Assembly: GCF_001310635.1 (NCBI RefSeq)
Contig: NZ_BAXR01000003.1
Location: 232,261 to 296,260, forward strand
DNA: 64,000 nt
Reading direction: 5' to 3'
Source: Bacillus sp. JCM 19034
GTDB taxonomy: Bacteria; Bacillota; Bacilli; Bacillales; Bacillaceae_D
A model generated the notes under the pieces. The model saw only the letters and a program-made list of their open reading frames with translations. It had not been told where the DNA came from and searched no databases. Each line of letters opens with the position of its first letter. Position 1 is the stretch's first letter. The translations under genes were made by a program, and so were the position numbers. Of this stretch, positions 1-10,708 are shown one piece after another.

Positions 1-995
<995 letters not shown>

Positions 996-997
<2 letters not shown>

Positions 998-1024
998 AAA
1001 GAGTGGAAATCTCCACTCTTTTTT
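996..1024 (+). terminator. intrinsic terminator after coaD, probably bidirectional
   Basis: An 11-base-pair stem (AAAAAGAGTGG / CCACTCTTTTT) with a 6-base loop, A-rich before and T-rich after. It sits between convergent coaD and ylbJ and could work on both strands. Confidence 0.85.
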
Positions 1025-1066
1025 AAAGAAAGAATACACTGCCTACAGTGAATGAATATGAACGTA

Positions 1067-2287
1067 TTATGTTAAGCTGTTCCGTGTTTTTCTTAGTAAT
1101 ATAAGCAAATAAATAGTTAGTGCAAGGAAAGTTATCATAAATCCATATTGGACGAGCAGCTCCCATGCACTATAAAACCACGGCACGGAATACTCATACA
1201 TAAAAACGGCAATAGCATATGTTTGTCCGTTTTCTGTTAAGTGTTGCTGATAAAGAGGATCCCATAATAAATAGGCAAAACTGGCTGCAAATACGCCGTG
1301 AAATAGTCGAGCAATAAAAAAAGGTTTGAAGCGAATATCAGTATCTGCTAATATACTTGCTACTTGTGCTTGAACGGAAAAACCACTAAAAGCTAAAAAG
1401 AAACTCGTCACAATGACTTGTTGAAAAAGAGTAGATTGAGATTCACTTGCTAGCTTAGCTCCTAACGTAATTTCAAATAACCCTGAAATAAGTGGGTAAC
1501 TTAAGGAGCTTGGGATGTGGAAAATCGCAAGTATAACAGAAAAAAGTGCTGCGACTGCACTCGTAATTCCAACGAGACTCAATATCGTATTTAGTACCGA
1601 AAATAAAATGATAAATCCACCGATCATTAGTAATGTGCGGATCGAGGATTGTGCTGCATCACCTAATAATTTTCCAAGAGGTCTTCCGTCACGAACACGT
1701 TCTTCGTGCATAAGGGTAAATGCTTGCTTCCACGTTTTTGTTTGTCTCTTTTCGGTTGAAGCTTTTTCTTGTTTGTTCCCATGGAATCTCATACATATTC
1801 CAACAACGATATTACCTAAATAGTGTGATAATGCTAGCAATAGACCTAGAGTAGCGTCATGAAAAAAACCGACTGCAATTGCACCGAATATAAAAAGTGG
1901 GTTAGAAGAGTTTGTAAATGAAACGAGCCTTTCAGCTTCCACTTGTGTTAGTTTTTTTTCTTGTCTAAGTCTTGCGGTCAGTTTAGCCCCTGCGGGATAA
2001 CCTGATGCTAATCCCATAGCCCATACAAATCCGCCAGTACCAGGAACACGAAATAATGGGCGCATGAGCGGTTCGAGTAGGGCACCAATGAACGAAACAA
2101 CACCAAATCCGATTAGAAGTTCAGAGACAATAAAAAAAGGCAACAAGGAAGGAAAAACGACATTCCACCACATTTGCATCCCACGAACGGAAGCTTCGAG
2201 CACCTCTTTAGGAAAAATCATTAAAGAAGCAGCAAGTAATAAGCTAACTAAAGCGAGTACGATAGACTTTGTCATTGATAATGGCAC
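1067..2287 (-). CDS. ylbJ: sporulation integral membrane protein YlbJ
   Basis: About 406 residues with many hydrophobic spans and the Gate/nucleoside-recognition features of the YlbJ/SpoIVB-class membrane proteins (for example NSSNPLFIFGAIAVGFF and GLASGYPAGAKL). In Bacillus, YlbJ is made in the mother cell under SigE and is needed for proper spore cortex formation; the transport substrate is not known from sequence. I place the start at GTG 2287 because AAGGGGG lies 7 bases upstream of it; the ATG at 2305 lies before that ribosome site. It is divergent from ylbK and convergent with coaD. Confidence 0.87.
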   Translation of the reverse strand: MPLSMTKSIVLALVSLLLAASLMIFPKEVLEASVRGMQMWWNVVFPSLLPFFIVSELLIGFGVVSFIGALLEPLMRPLFRVPGTGGFVWAMGLASGYPAGAKLTARLRQEKKLTQVEAERLVSFTNSSNPLFIFGAIAVGFFHDATLGLLLALSHYLGNIVVGICMRFHGNKQEKASTEKRQTKTWKQAFTLMHEERVRDGRPLGKLLGDAAQSSIRTLLMIGGFIILFSVLNTILSLVGITSAVAALFSVILAIFHIPSSLSYPLISGLFEITLGAKLASESQSTLFQQVIVTSFFLAFSGFSVQAQVASILADTDIRFKPFFIARLFHGVFAASFAYLLWDPLYQQHLTENGQTYAIAVFMYEYSVPWFYSAWELLVQYGFMITFLALTIYLLILLRKTRNSLT

Positions 2288-2403
2288 TATATATCCCCCT
2301 TGCAATTAGACGAGTTGTCCTACTCTATAACTATACGTATACGGATGAATATTAGACCATATCATTTCTAAGTAAATAAAAATAGAATTGAAAGAGGGGA
2401 TGT

Positions 2404-3192
2404 ATGGTGGGAAATCGTCCGAAAATAGGGTTAGCACTAGGTTCTGGTGGCTCTAGAGGACTTGCTCATATTGGGGTTTTAAAAGTATTAGAAGAAGAAA
2501 ACATCCCGATTGATGTGATGTCAGGAAGTAGCATGGGAGCTCTTATAGGTTGTCTTTACGCCGTTGGCCATTCACCAGAACAAATCCATCGTTTTGCAAC
2601 TATGTTTAGAAGGAAATATTTTGTTGATTTTATCATTCCGAGAATGGGACTAATTGCGGGAAAAAAAGTAAAAAATCTCATTCGCTTGTTAGCAAAAGGA
2701 AAGAAATTAGAAGAGCTAACCCCAAAAATGGTAGTCGTAGCGACAGATATTACTAATGGGGAGCGGGTGTTATTTGAAAAAGGAGACATAGCTTCTATCG
2801 TCCGTGCAAGTATCGCTATTCCAGGCATATTTGTACCTGAAGTGATTGAAGGAAGAACGTTGGTAGATGGTGGGGTAATCGACCGTGTTCCAGTATTGGC
2901 TCTAAAAGAAAAAGGGGCAGACATTACGATTGCCGTAGATGTATCTTATTTAAAACAAACGGCAAAAATGAAATCGATTTATGATATTATGGTCCAAAGT
3001 ATGGATATTATGACACGAGAACTAGTTCGAGCCCAAGAAATGGAGAGTACATTTATGATTAGACCGATAGCTAGGCAGGTTAACCCGTTAGCTTTTACGG
3101 AAATTGATAATCTCATTAAAAGCGGAGAAGAAGCAGCTAGAGAACAAATTGAGGAAATCAAAAAGACAATAGCTACGTGGAGGGAGTGTTAA
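2404..3192 (+). CDS. ylbK: patatin-like phospholipase family protein (YlbK/RssA)
   Basis: A 262-residue patatin-fold hydrolase. The oxyanion loop GSGGSRG (residues 13-19), the nucleophile elbow GSSMG (about 41-45) and the catalytic aspartate in DGG (LVDGGVIDRVP, about 159) are all present, so it should be an active serine lipase/acyl hydrolase, but the substrate is unknown. The ribosome site AGAGGGGA is very close to ATG 2404; GTG 2407 is an equally plausible start. The next gene, ylbL, begins 3 bases after its stop, so the two are probably co-transcribed. Confidence 0.88.
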   Translation: MVGNRPKIGLALGSGGSRGLAHIGVLKVLEEENIPIDVMSGSSMGALIGCLYAVGHSPEQIHRFATMFRRKYFVDFIIPRMGLIAGKKVKNLIRLLAKGKKLEELTPKMVVVATDITNGERVLFEKGDIASIVRASIAIPGIFVPEVIEGRTLVDGGVIDRVPVLALKEKGADITIAVDVSYLKQTAKMKSIYDIMVQSMDIMTRELVRAQEMESTFMIRPIARQVNPLAFTEIDNLIKSGEEAAREQIEEIKKTIATWREC

Positions 3193-3195
3193 CTA

Positions 3196-4239
3196 TTGAT
3201 GAAACCTGAAAAAACAAAGCCCTTTTTAAGTAAAAGGTGGGTGATCCTTATTCTGATCCTACTCGTAATCAATTTTTTCCCACTTCCTTACTACTATTCA
3301 CAGCCAGGTGATGCTAAAGTTTTAAGTGAAGTGATAGAGGTAGAAAATGGATTTGAAGAGGAAGGGTCCTTTATGCTTACGACCGTGCAAATGGGTAAAG
3401 CAAATTTGCTTTTTTATGGATGGTCGTTTTTAAGTCCATATCGTTTGTTGTATCATGAAGATCAAATCCGTCTAGAAGGTGAAAGTGATGAAGAATATCA
3501 TCATCGTCAACTTATGGCTATGAACAGCTCTCAGGAAACGGCTATGATTGTCGCTTATGAATCAGCAAAAAAGAAAATCGAATACGATTATCATGGCGTG
3601 ATTGTTACACAAATTATCGAGGATATGCCAGCAGATGGAATTCTTAACGTAGGCGATCGAATACTTAAAGTAAACGATGAGGAAGTGCGAGCGGCTGAAG
3701 AATTAATACATATGCTAAGTGAAAAAAATGTGGACGAAACCGTTGAGCTGACCATTAAGCGTGATGAAGAAACGCTATTGCTTGAATTAGGATTTGCCGC
3801 TTTTCCCGAAATAATGGGGGCACCAGAAGGACGAGTTGGAATTGGAATTTCAGCTCCTGTAACCGATCGTACGCTTGTTGTCGATCCGAATGTGAAGATT
3901 GATACGAGTCAAATTGGCGGACCATCAGCAGGACTCATGTTTTCCTTAGAAATGTATAACCAGTTGACAGAAGAGGACATAACAAAAGGATATCATATAG
4001 CAGGAACAGGAACAATTTCAGAAAGTGGTGTTGTAGGTCGTATTGGCGGAGCACATCAAAAAGTATTAGCTGCAGACAAGGCAGGAGCAGAGTATTTTTT
4101 TGCTCCATATGAAAAAGGAGCGGAAAATTCAAACTATGAAGAAGCATTAGCTGCAGCAGAAGATATCGGTACCGAGATGGAAATTATTCCGGTTGATTCT
4201 TTTCAGGAGGCTTTGGACTTTCTCAATTCGTTACCGTAA
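3196..4239 (+). CDS. ylbL: PDZ-domain Lon-like serine protease YlbL (SepM family)
   Basis: About 347 residues. An N-terminal membrane anchor (VILILILLVINFFPLPYYY) is followed by a PDZ domain (about residues 130-200, with DMPADGILNVGDRILKVN) and an S16/Lon-type protease domain. The catalytic serine lies in IGGPSAGLMF and the lysine in GRIGGAHQK, so the Ser-Lys dyad is intact. The active side faces outside the cell. Family members cleave membrane or secreted peptides; in B. subtilis YlbL is linked to recovery from the DNA-damage checkpoint. AGGGAG favours TTG 3196, with ATG 3199 next to it. Confidence 0.88.
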   Translation: MMKPEKTKPFLSKRWVILILILLVINFFPLPYYYSQPGDAKVLSEVIEVENGFEEEGSFMLTTVQMGKANLLFYGWSFLSPYRLLYHEDQIRLEGESDEEYHHRQLMAMNSSQETAMIVAYESAKKKIEYDYHGVIVTQIIEDMPADGILNVGDRILKVNDEEVRAAEELIHMLSEKNVDETVELTIKRDEETLLLELGFAAFPEIMGAPEGRVGIGISAPVTDRTLVVDPNVKIDTSQIGGPSAGLMFSLEMYNQLTEEDITKGYHIAGTGTISESGVVGRIGGAHQKVLAADKAGAEYFFAPYEKGAENSNYEEALAAAEDIGTEMEIIPVDSFQEALDFLNSLP

Positions 4240-4244
4240 TAAGT

Positions 4245-4284
4245 AAAAAATGCCTAAACGGAGAAATCCGCTTAGGCATTTTTA
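4245..4284 (+). terminator. bidirectional terminator between ylbL and tmcAL
   Basis: AAAAATGCCTAA(A)CGGA, a GAAA loop, then TCCGCTTAGGCATTTTT. The hairpin separates two convergent genes and has A and T tracts on both sides. Confidence 0.87.
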
Positions 4285-4308
4285 CGGTTGTATTTGAAAG
4301 AATTCATA

Positions 4309-5520
4309 TTAAGATCTTCTTTGAATAGGAGCACCAAATTCTTGGGCTATTGCCTTTTCTCTTGCATGCTTAGAAAGTGGTTGAGTGTAAATTCGCGAGG
4401 CTTTTTTTTCTAGGTCAGAAATTGTCCCTTTAGCATTTGCTCTTTTTGTTAATAACGGGACTTCTCTTTCTTTCCTTGTTTGTTTCAAATAAAGTTGTCC
4501 TTGTGCACTGAAACCTAATAATTGAATATAGGAAAGCCCTTCTGAATACGCCTGGTGCATTTCTTCTTTCGTTGTATTCGTTAATATATGGCTAGCGAGA
4601 CGTTGTAACCTCGTTCTAGTATAACGTTTCGTTTTCATTTGATTCATCCAATCATCAAAAGTGTACGTATGCTGGATCGTTTCTTTTAAACGATATTCAA
4701 GTCCTTCTTCACATTCGTAAATTTGCTTTAATTGTTCGTGAGTTGAAGAGATGATTTTATATTGTAAAAATGGAAAATAAAGATTCCATGTATGATATGT
4801 TTTATTCAAGTGAAAATAGGATTGAAGGATTTGAGCTGTTGATTGTGGTAGTGTATGTGCGATATCTTCAATTTGCATGCCTTTTTTTATTGATTCACGG
4901 ATGCTTGTTGCACTTGCAATCCTACCTAAACCAATCGTTTTGTCGTGATAATGAGCTTGTACTCGTTTTGTCGTAGATGCTTTTAGGACGCTATTTTGTT
5001 CCATAATTGCTTTAATATAATGGTAGCCTAAAATATTATTAGGTTCAGTTAATGACAATGTGGTTTGTTGATTCACTTGCTGTAAAGCATTTGAAAAAGC
5101 ACGAGGATAGCTAACTCCTTTTTGTATATATTGCTTGACGTATTTGTCAATTGTCGGTTGATCGCGTTTGATTGCTTCGACTAATTCATAAAAAGGAGCA
5201 ATGTTTCCTGCTTCACTGCCAAAGTGAATGGAATGTGCCGCAATTTCAGATAAAATTTGTATTGCACCATTGGCAAATTGTTCGGCTTTTTGACAAGAGA
5301 AAGCATAAGGTAATTCTATAACGATATCAGCACCATTTGCTAGTGCCATTTCAGTTCGAGCCCATTTAGATACGAATGCGGGCTCCCCTCTTTGTAAAAA
5401 GGTTGCACTCATAACGACAATGACAATGTCAGCATTGCTATCTTTTTTAGCTTGTCTTAATTGGTAAAGGTGTCCATTATGAAATGGATTGTACTCTACA
5501 ATAATTCCAACAGCTCGCAT
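4309..5520 (-). CDS. tmcAL: tRNA(Met) cytidine acetate ligase TmcAL (YlbM)
   Basis: A 403-residue protein with a HIGH-type nucleotidyltransferase fold. The N-terminus GIIVEYNPFHNGHLYQL contains the ATP-binding HxGH, and GLGRIASATSIRESI supplies the second phosphate-binding motif. The enzyme activates acetate with ATP and makes N4-acetylcytidine at the wobble position of elongator tRNA-Met, the Bacillus counterpart of TmcA. The gene is monocistronic on the minus strand and divergent from yceD, as in B. subtilis. Confidence 0.93.
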   Translation of the reverse strand: MRAVGIIVEYNPFHNGHLYQLRQAKKDSNADIVIVVMSATFLQRGEPAFVSKWARTEMALANGADIVIELPYAFSCQKAEQFANGAIQILSEIAAHSIHFGSEAGNIAPFYELVEAIKRDQPTIDKYVKQYIQKGVSYPRAFSNALQQVNQQTTLSLTEPNNILGYHYIKAIMEQNSVLKASTTKRVQAHYHDKTIGLGRIASATSIRESIKKGMQIEDIAHTLPQSTAQILQSYFHLNKTYHTWNLYFPFLQYKIISSTHEQLKQIYECEEGLEYRLKETIQHTYTFDDWMNQMKTKRYTRTRLQRLASHILTNTTKEEMHQAYSEGLSYIQLLGFSAQGQLYLKQTRKEREVPLLTKRANAKGTISDLEKKASRIYTQPLSKHAREKAIAQEFGAPIQRRS

Positions 5521-5625
5521 TTTGTTACCCCCTTAATGAATTGAGACATCTGCTTTACTTACCCTTTTTGTCATGCTACAATAAACGTCATGTATAAAAC
5601 AAGTATTTGTGTGTAAAGAAAAAGA

Positions 5626-5654
5626 TTGACATTCAAATAAGGTAGAGATATACT
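5626..5654 (+). promoter_or_regulatory. SigA promoter for yceD-rpmF
   Basis: TTGACA (5626-5631), a 17-base spacer, then TATACT (5649-5654). This is close to the vegetative consensus and sits about 30 bases before the yceD start. Confidence 0.8.
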
Positions 5655-5685
5655 TAATCTTGTTGTTTTAGAGGTGATCAACATG

Positions 5686-6200
5686 TTGAAATGGTCTCTG
5701 CAGCAACTCCAAGTTGCTAAACATAAACCATTTACATTCGATGAAACGATTGAGCTTTCAAATATAATGAATAGTAATAATGAAATTCGTGATGTTTCTC
5801 CAATTAGAGTAAAGGGAGAATTGTTGTATAAAGGTTCACTCTTAACCTTTACGATGCACATTTCTGGGACACTCGTTTTGCCATGTTCGAGAACGTTGGC
5901 TGATGTTGAATTTCCAATTAACCTTGATGTGATCCGTCAATTTCATCCGAAGAATGATTACGTGACAGCTGATGTTGATCAAGAAGATATTCATTTTTTG
6001 AGGGAGAAATAGTTGATTTGAAACCTGTTATCGAAGAAGCTGTGTTATTAGAAATACCGATTCAAGTGTTTGCTGAGAACGTTTCTAAACCAATTGCACC
6101 ACCAGAAGGAAAGCATTGGGAATTAGTTACAGAAGAGAAAAAGGAAAATCGCATTGATCCTCGTTTAGCGGATCTTGCCAAGTTTTTTGAAAAAGAGTAG
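5686..6200 (+). CDS. yceD: YceD family protein (DUF177, YlbN), one frame break
   Basis: A protein of about 171 residues whose gene sits just before rpmF, the conserved location of this family; in other bacteria YceD/DUF177 is tied to 23S rRNA and ribosome assembly. The start is probably TTG 5686 (reading MKWSLQQLQ), 7 bases after GAGGTGAT; ATG 5683 is an alternative. The frame breaks in the T6 run at 5994-5999: adding one T joins DVDQEDIHF to FEGEIVDLKPVIEEA and restores the full family protein ending DPRLADLAKFFEKE. I read this as a lost base, not decay. Confidence 0.87.
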
Positions 6201-6274
6201 GAAATGGAAGTACCGACAATAGGTCGAACCTTCATTTTTATTATAATTTATAGTTCTATAAGGAGGTGGGAATG

Positions 6275-6448
6275 ATGGCGGTACCTTTTAGAAGAACATC
6301 TAAAACTCGTAAAAATAAGCGTCGTACTCACATTAAGTTAGCAGTACCTGGAATGGTTAAATGTCCTGAGTGTGGGGAATTAAAGCTCGCTCACCGTATT
6401 TGTAAAGAGTGTGGCACATACAAAGGCCGAGATGTTGTAAGTAAATAA
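6275..6448 (+). CDS. rpmF: 50S ribosomal protein L32
   Basis: A 57-residue protein starting [11 protein letters not shown] at ATG 6275 (or the ATG one codon earlier), 8 bases after a perfect AGGAGG. Four zinc-binding cysteines are seen in [19 protein letters not shown]32 is a component of the large ribosomal subunit. It is probably co-transcribed with yceD from the promoter at 5626 and ends in a strong terminator. Confidence 0.97.
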   Translation: MAVPFRRTSKTRKNKRRTHIKLAVPGMVKCPECGELKLAHRICKECGTYKGRDVVSK

Positions 6449-6460
6449 TTGTTTTGAAGA

Positions 6461-6493
6461 AAAGACGAAAAGGATCATCCTTTTTCGTCTTTT
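6461..6493 (+). terminator. intrinsic terminator after rpmF
   Basis: A long stem, AAAGACGAAAAGGA / TCCTTTTTCGTCTTT, with a 3-base loop and a T run. Confidence 0.9.
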
Positions 6494-6834
6494 TTTGTTT
6501 TATACTTCTCATTTGATGATTAGTGTAGTGTTTTATTAAATGAGCATTAATACTTTCATAGAAGTGATTAGAGAGAAACACGAAGTAACTCGTGAAAATG
6601 TGGAAAGATTCGAAAGAGGGCACGGTCTCAAGCTCGTTACATTTATGAAAGAACCCCCTTTCATAAGTCAATGTACTATTAAAAAATTACGCTCTGTATA
6701 TTTGTTAATGAATACAACTTTGGAAAAAAGGTCATAATTTATTAATAGAATTATACATTTTTTATTGTCATGCGTCTTTCTATTCTAGTAGATGCATACG
6801 TATAGGATAAATGTGATTAAAGGAGGGTGTCGGT
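6494..6834. other. intergenic region, no supportable gene
   Basis: About 340 AT-rich bases between the rpmF terminator and the gerR-like gene. A 65-codon open frame at 6540-6737 has no ribosome-binding site and resembles nothing I know. CATACGTATA at 6795-6804 fits the SigE/SigK type -10 pattern CATAnnnTA, 30 bases before the next gene, but no convincing -35 is seen. Confidence 0.5.
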
Positions 6835-7395
6835 GTGACAGCAATTAGACAAGATGCTTGGACGACGGATGAAGATTTAATTTTAGCGGAGGTTGTTTTA
6901 AGGCACATTCGAGAGGGGAGCACTCAATTAGCAGCATTTGAAGAAGTAGGGAAACGACTATCTAGAACTGGTGCTGCTTGTGGGTTTCGCTGGAATTCTA
7001 CGATTCGTAAAAAGTATGAATCAGCTATACTATTAGCAAAGAAACAACGTTCAAAAGGTAAAAAGTATTTACAGCCTGATCATGAACTAGAAACTGCGAA
7101 AGAACTACAACCAGAAGTGAACCAACAGGTAGTTGAAGAAGAAAAAACGTTAGAATCAGATTTGACTTTAGAAAAAGCAGTTACTTTCTTGAATGATTAT
7201 TTGAAGGAACATCAAAATCATGTGACTTCTTCAGATTACGAAGCGTTACAAGACGAAAATAACCGTTTAAAACAAAGATTAGAAAAAGTTGAACGAGAGA
7301 AAAAAATGATGGAAGAAGATTATCGGACGTTACTTTCTATTATGGATCGAGCAAGAAAATTAGGTATAAATGATGAAGCAACAAAAGAAGCATAA
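6835..7395 (+). CDS. gerR: RsfA/GerR (YlbO) family sporulation transcription factor
   Basis: A 186-residue protein with an N-terminal Myb/SANT-like DNA-binding region ([35 protein letters not shown]) and a C-terminal coiled coil (about residues 135-180: [19 protein letters not shown]). The family includes RsfA, a prespore regulator, and GerR/YlbO, a SigE-dependent mother-cell regulator; the position after rpmF matches ylbO. The GTG start at 6835 follows AGGAGGG by 7 bases. The regulatory direction cannot be read from sequence. Confidence 0.83.
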   Translation: MTAIRQDAWTTDEDLILAEVVLRHIREGSTQLAAFEEVGKRLSRTGAACGFRWNSTIRKKYESAILLAKKQRSKGKKYLQPDHELETAKELQPEVNQQVVEEEKTLESDLTLEKAVTFLNDYLKEHQNHVTSSDYEALQDENNRLKQRLEKVEREKKMMEEDYRTLLSIMDRARKLGINDEATKEA

Positions 7396-7404
7396 ATCTC
7401 TTTT

Positions 7405-7444
7405 TACACTTTGGTTCTGTTTGTCGTCCAAAGTGTATTTTTTT
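7405..7444 (+). terminator. intrinsic terminator after gerR
   Basis: ACACTTTGG / CCAAAGTGT, 9 base pairs with a 13-base loop, followed by ATTTTTTT. Confidence 0.85.
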
Positions 7445-7507
7445 GAGAGGTGGTCTAATGCTTTTGAACTGTAAAAGGAACTATGATCATTGAATGAAGA
7501 TAGAGAG

Positions 7508-7516
7508 TGGTATAAT
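7508..7516 (+). promoter_or_regulatory. extended -10 promoter upstream of panE
   Basis: TGGTATAAT is an extended -10 element with a perfect TATAAT. The -35 is poor (TTGAAT with a short spacer). It lies about 110 bases before the panE start. Confidence 0.45.
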
Positions 7517-7627
7517 GAATGTTTATAAATATAGCTTAATTAGGTCTAAAGTACTATTCTTTCGAGTTAGAAAGAATGAGAAAATGTGATTATATTCTAG
7601 ATAGCATGAGAAGGGAGAAGCAAGTTA

Positions 7628-8542
7628 GTGAAAGTAGCAGTCATTGGCTCTGGTGCAATTGGGATGCTCATTAGCTATTATTTAAAAAAAAATAGTCAGG
7701 ATGTAACATTAGTAGTTAGAAGAAATGAGCAATTAAAACAATTACAAGATCAATTCCTTCACATGGTATATTCGGACGGTGAAACAGACAAAGTTAAGGT
7801 GAAGACATGTCTATTCAATGATTTTATAGAATCCATTGAGACGTTTGATGTTGTCATTATCACGGTGAAAGCATATGATTGGCCGTTAATCAATAAGGAA
7901 TTAACTAAAAAGAGATTTTCTATGAAGGCCATTTTATTTTTGCAAAACGGAATGCAACATATACAAGATTTATCTCATTACATACATACGGAAGTTGCTG
8001 TCGGTGTTGTTGAACACGGGGCAAAGCGAATAAATGACTACTCTGTAGCTCATACAGGGCTAGGATCAATTAAGTGGGGGTACAATCAGTTAGGAGAGCA
8101 AAGTCTAATACGTACTAGCGTTTCCAATATACCCTTGTTACAGTTTGAAGAGGTAGATGATTGGTATAAAGTTATACTTGAAAAAATGGTGGTAAATATA
8201 TGTATTAACCCTCTTACTGCATTATTTCAAGTTAAAAATGGAGAATTACTAAACAATGATTTCATCCATTCTATAATGAAAAAACTATTTAAAGAGGTTA
8301 TTGATGTGTTTGAATTATCAAATGAAGATGAGTTGTGGAATTATGTTTGTCGTATATGTAAACGAACAAAACAGAATGTTTCGTCGATGCTTGCAGACAT
8401 TCAAAATGGACGAAAAACAGAAATTGAAGCGATTGTAGGTAACGTTCTAAAGGTAGGTAAAGAAAAGGGAATGAAAATTGAAAACGTTGAGATGATGTTT
8501 CAGGCGATTAAAGCGATTGAATGGCAAAAGGGGGTACGCTAA
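7628..8542 (+). CDS. panE: 2-dehydropantoate 2-reductase (ketopantoate reductase)
   Basis: A 304-residue NADPH-dependent reductase that makes pantoate for pantothenate and CoA synthesis. The Rossmann motif GSGAIG is at residues 7-12; the catalytic lysine region KMVVNICINPLTAL (about residue 180) and the C-terminal SSMLADIQNGRKTEIEAIVG segment are family hallmarks. It starts at GTG 7628 after AAGGGAG. The stop overlaps the next ATG (TAATG), so it is translationally coupled to the DUF3397 gene. B. subtilis ylbQ occupies the same location. Confidence 0.92.
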   Translation: MKVAVIGSGAIGMLISYYLKKNSQDVTLVVRRNEQLKQLQDQFLHMVYSDGETDKVKVKTCLFNDFIESIETFDVVIITVKAYDWPLINKELTKKRFSMKAILFLQNGMQHIQDLSHYIHTEVAVGVVEHGAKRINDYSVAHTGLGSIKWGYNQLGEQSLIRTSVSNIPLLQFEEVDDWYKVILEKMVVNICINPLTALFQVKNGELLNNDFIHSIMKKLFKEVIDVFELSNEDELWNYVCRICKRTKQNVSSMLADIQNGRKTEIEAIVGNVLKVGKEKGMKIENVEMMFQAIKAIEWQKGVR

Positions 8543-8930
8543 TGCAACTTTTTGCATGGTTCATAGCGACACTTGTCACTTTACCTATCGTAAGCTGGTA
8601 TTTTTTATATTGGATATATATGAAACGAAAAAAAGATCGTAAAAAAGCCATTCGTTTTGCTTCAGATTGGTCGACGATTTTATTTATCGCTTCGGTACAT
8701 TTTATCTTAAGCGAAATTTTCGGTCACTCGCTTCTTTTATTACTATTAGCTGTCATTGTAATCATTGCAATCAGTTTTACGTGGTTACACTGGTATGTTT
8801 CTGGGGATATTCAAATTCGCAAATTAGTTAGAGGGATTTGGCGTTTTAATTTTTATTGTTTTTTTTATTTTTACATATCTCATTATTTTTCATTGGACTT
8901 ATCGTAAATATTGTTCGTTTAAATAGTTAG
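8542..8930 (+). CDS. DUF3397-type small membrane protein, probable frame break near the C-terminus
   Basis: About 129 residues with four predicted membrane spans and no known function; DUF3397 proteins occur beside panE/bshC in Bacillaceae. The start is ATG 8542, overlapping the panE stop. As read, the frame ends at 8907 with a non-membrane tail. Adding one T to the T8 run at 8859-8866 gives a fourth hydrophobic span (SLFFIGLIVNIVRLN) and a stop at 8930, which fits the family better. I infer a lost T; this is less certain than the breaks in well-known genes. Confidence 0.62.
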
Positions 8931-9002
8931 GTCATATTACTTTCTTGCATCGTTATTCTTTGATATAGTGAGTAGGAATGCTAAAAGAAGGGACGCATAA
9001 GG

Positions 9003-10618
9003 ATGAATGTAAAGGAATTTGACTTATCAATTAACCCATTTATCGATGATTATTTACGATATAATGAAAAAGCTGTTTCTTTTTTTGATTATTCACTAAA
9101 GGATGAACAGGTTTTTAATAAAAGGCTTCAAGATATACAGTCGCGTAGCTATAAACGTAAAGAACTTCTTACTTATTTTCAAGATGTCTACAGTGATATA
9201 GAAAACAATCATGTAGCGATGAAGCAAATTGAGAAACTACAAAATGAACAATCAGTTGTTATCGTTGGTGGACAACAAGCTGGTTTGCTAACAGGGCCGT
9301 TGTACACGGTCTATAAAGCAATGTCCATTGTAGCTTTAGCAAAGAAACAAGAACAGCAATTAGGTATAGCCGTTATTCCAATTTTTTGGATTGCTGGTGA
9401 AGACCATGATTTGGATGAAATACGTTTTGTTTATAAACAACACCATTTGAACTGGAAAAAACATTTATATGATGATGTTTCTACCTATACTTCCGCCTCA
9501 AACGTTCCACTTAATCAAGAAATAATGCAGCGTTGGCTTGATGAGGTGTTTGCGACATTACCCGAAACAGCCTATACGTGCACTCTATATAAAAAGGTTT
9601 CTAATTATTTGCAACAATCTGATAGCTTTGTTGACTTTTTTAGACTTTTGATGCATTGGCTTTTTGCTGATCAAGGTTTACTTTTACTTGATGCACATGA
9701 TCCTTTTATTCGTCAGCTAGAAAAAGAATATTTCAAAGATTTAATTTTCCATGTGGAAGCTGTTCAAGAAGCTCAACAATTAGGAGAGCGATTGTTTCAA
9801 CAATCTGGTTACGGGAAACCAATTGGAACGGAATCACTAAATGCTCACTTATTTTAGAAGTTGATGGTACTAGAAGGCGAATTGATTATGATCATCATCA
9901 ATTTTTGATTCAAGGTACGAATTATACATATACGAAAAGTGAGCTAATAAAGATCGTTGAAGAGCAACCAGAACGTTTCAGTAATAATGTTGTCACTCGT
10001 CCGCTTATGCAAGAATGGCTTTTACCTGTATTGGCATTTATTGGTGGTCCAGGTGAGATTGCTTATTGGGCTACATTAAAGCCTGTTTTTGAACAATTTG
10101 ACCTTAAGGTACCTCCAGTCATATTGCGTTACCATATGACGTTCGTTCCGACAACTGTTAACAAATGGCTAAATGAAATGAATTATGATATTCTACCTTT
10201 TTTAAATGGAGAAATGGAAGCGCTTCGTACTCGTTGGCTTGAAAAAGTCAATCCATATCCTATTGAGGAAATTGTGAATCAGGCAAAAGCTCAAATTCGC
10301 GATAGTCATCAGCCAATTCGTGAATTGACGTCAAATATGGATCAGACGTTAGAGCGATTAAGTAAAAAAAATATTGAACTAATTGAATATCAATTAGATT
10401 TTATTGAAAAAAAGATGCAAAATTTCGTTCGACAAGCACATGAAGACACATTAAAAAAATTTGCTGAGTCAAGTCAATGGCTTTCGCCATTAAACAAACC
10501 TCAGGAACGTATTATACATCCGTTTGTGATCATGAATGTACTTGGAGAAGGCGAATTTAAAAAATGGTTGTCACAAGAACTACCTTTGAGTCGAAATCAT
10601 AAGCTTGTCTATTTATGA
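9003..10618 (+). CDS. bshC: bacillithiol biosynthesis cysteine-adding enzyme BshC, one frame break
   Basis: About 538 residues when joined, the normal BshC length. It adds cysteine to glucosamine-malate, the last step in making the thiol bacillithiol. Family segments seen: VIVGGQQAGLLTGPLYTVYKA, IPIFWIAGEDHDLDEI, RRIDYDHHQFLIQGTNYTYT and the C-terminal coiled coil. The frame breaks in the T4 run at 9852-9855; one more T joins SLNAHLF to LEVDGTRRR. It lies directly before the mraZ operator region, as in B. subtilis. Confidence 0.92.
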
Positions 10619-10654
10619 TTTTTTTGTAAAAAGAAGCTGTCGAAATATAAAAAT

Positions 10655-10687
10655 GAAATCCTGTCTGAATAAGGCAGGATTTTTTTG
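10655..10687 (+). terminator. intrinsic terminator after bshC
   Basis: AAATCCTG / CAGGATTT, an 8-base-pair stem with an 11-base loop, running into TTTTTTT. It separates bshC from the dcw cluster. Confidence 0.8.
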
Positions 10688-10708
10688 TGGAGAAATTTTT
10701 TAAATTAG

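Noticed and set aside
1515..1823. Plus-strand open frames inside ylbJ (also 2064-2309)
   Set aside because: They are antisense to a well-supported membrane protein, lack ribosome sites and have the cysteine- and serine-rich look of shadow translations.
5571..5861. A 96-codon minus-strand open frame upstream of tmcAL
   Set aside because: It overlaps the SigA promoter and the start of yceD on the other strand and shows no family resemblance.
6540..6737. A 65-codon plus-strand open frame between rpmF and gerR
   Set aside because: No ribosome-binding site before its ATG, no recognisable motif and AT-driven composition. It starts right after a terminator, so it is not annotated as a gene.
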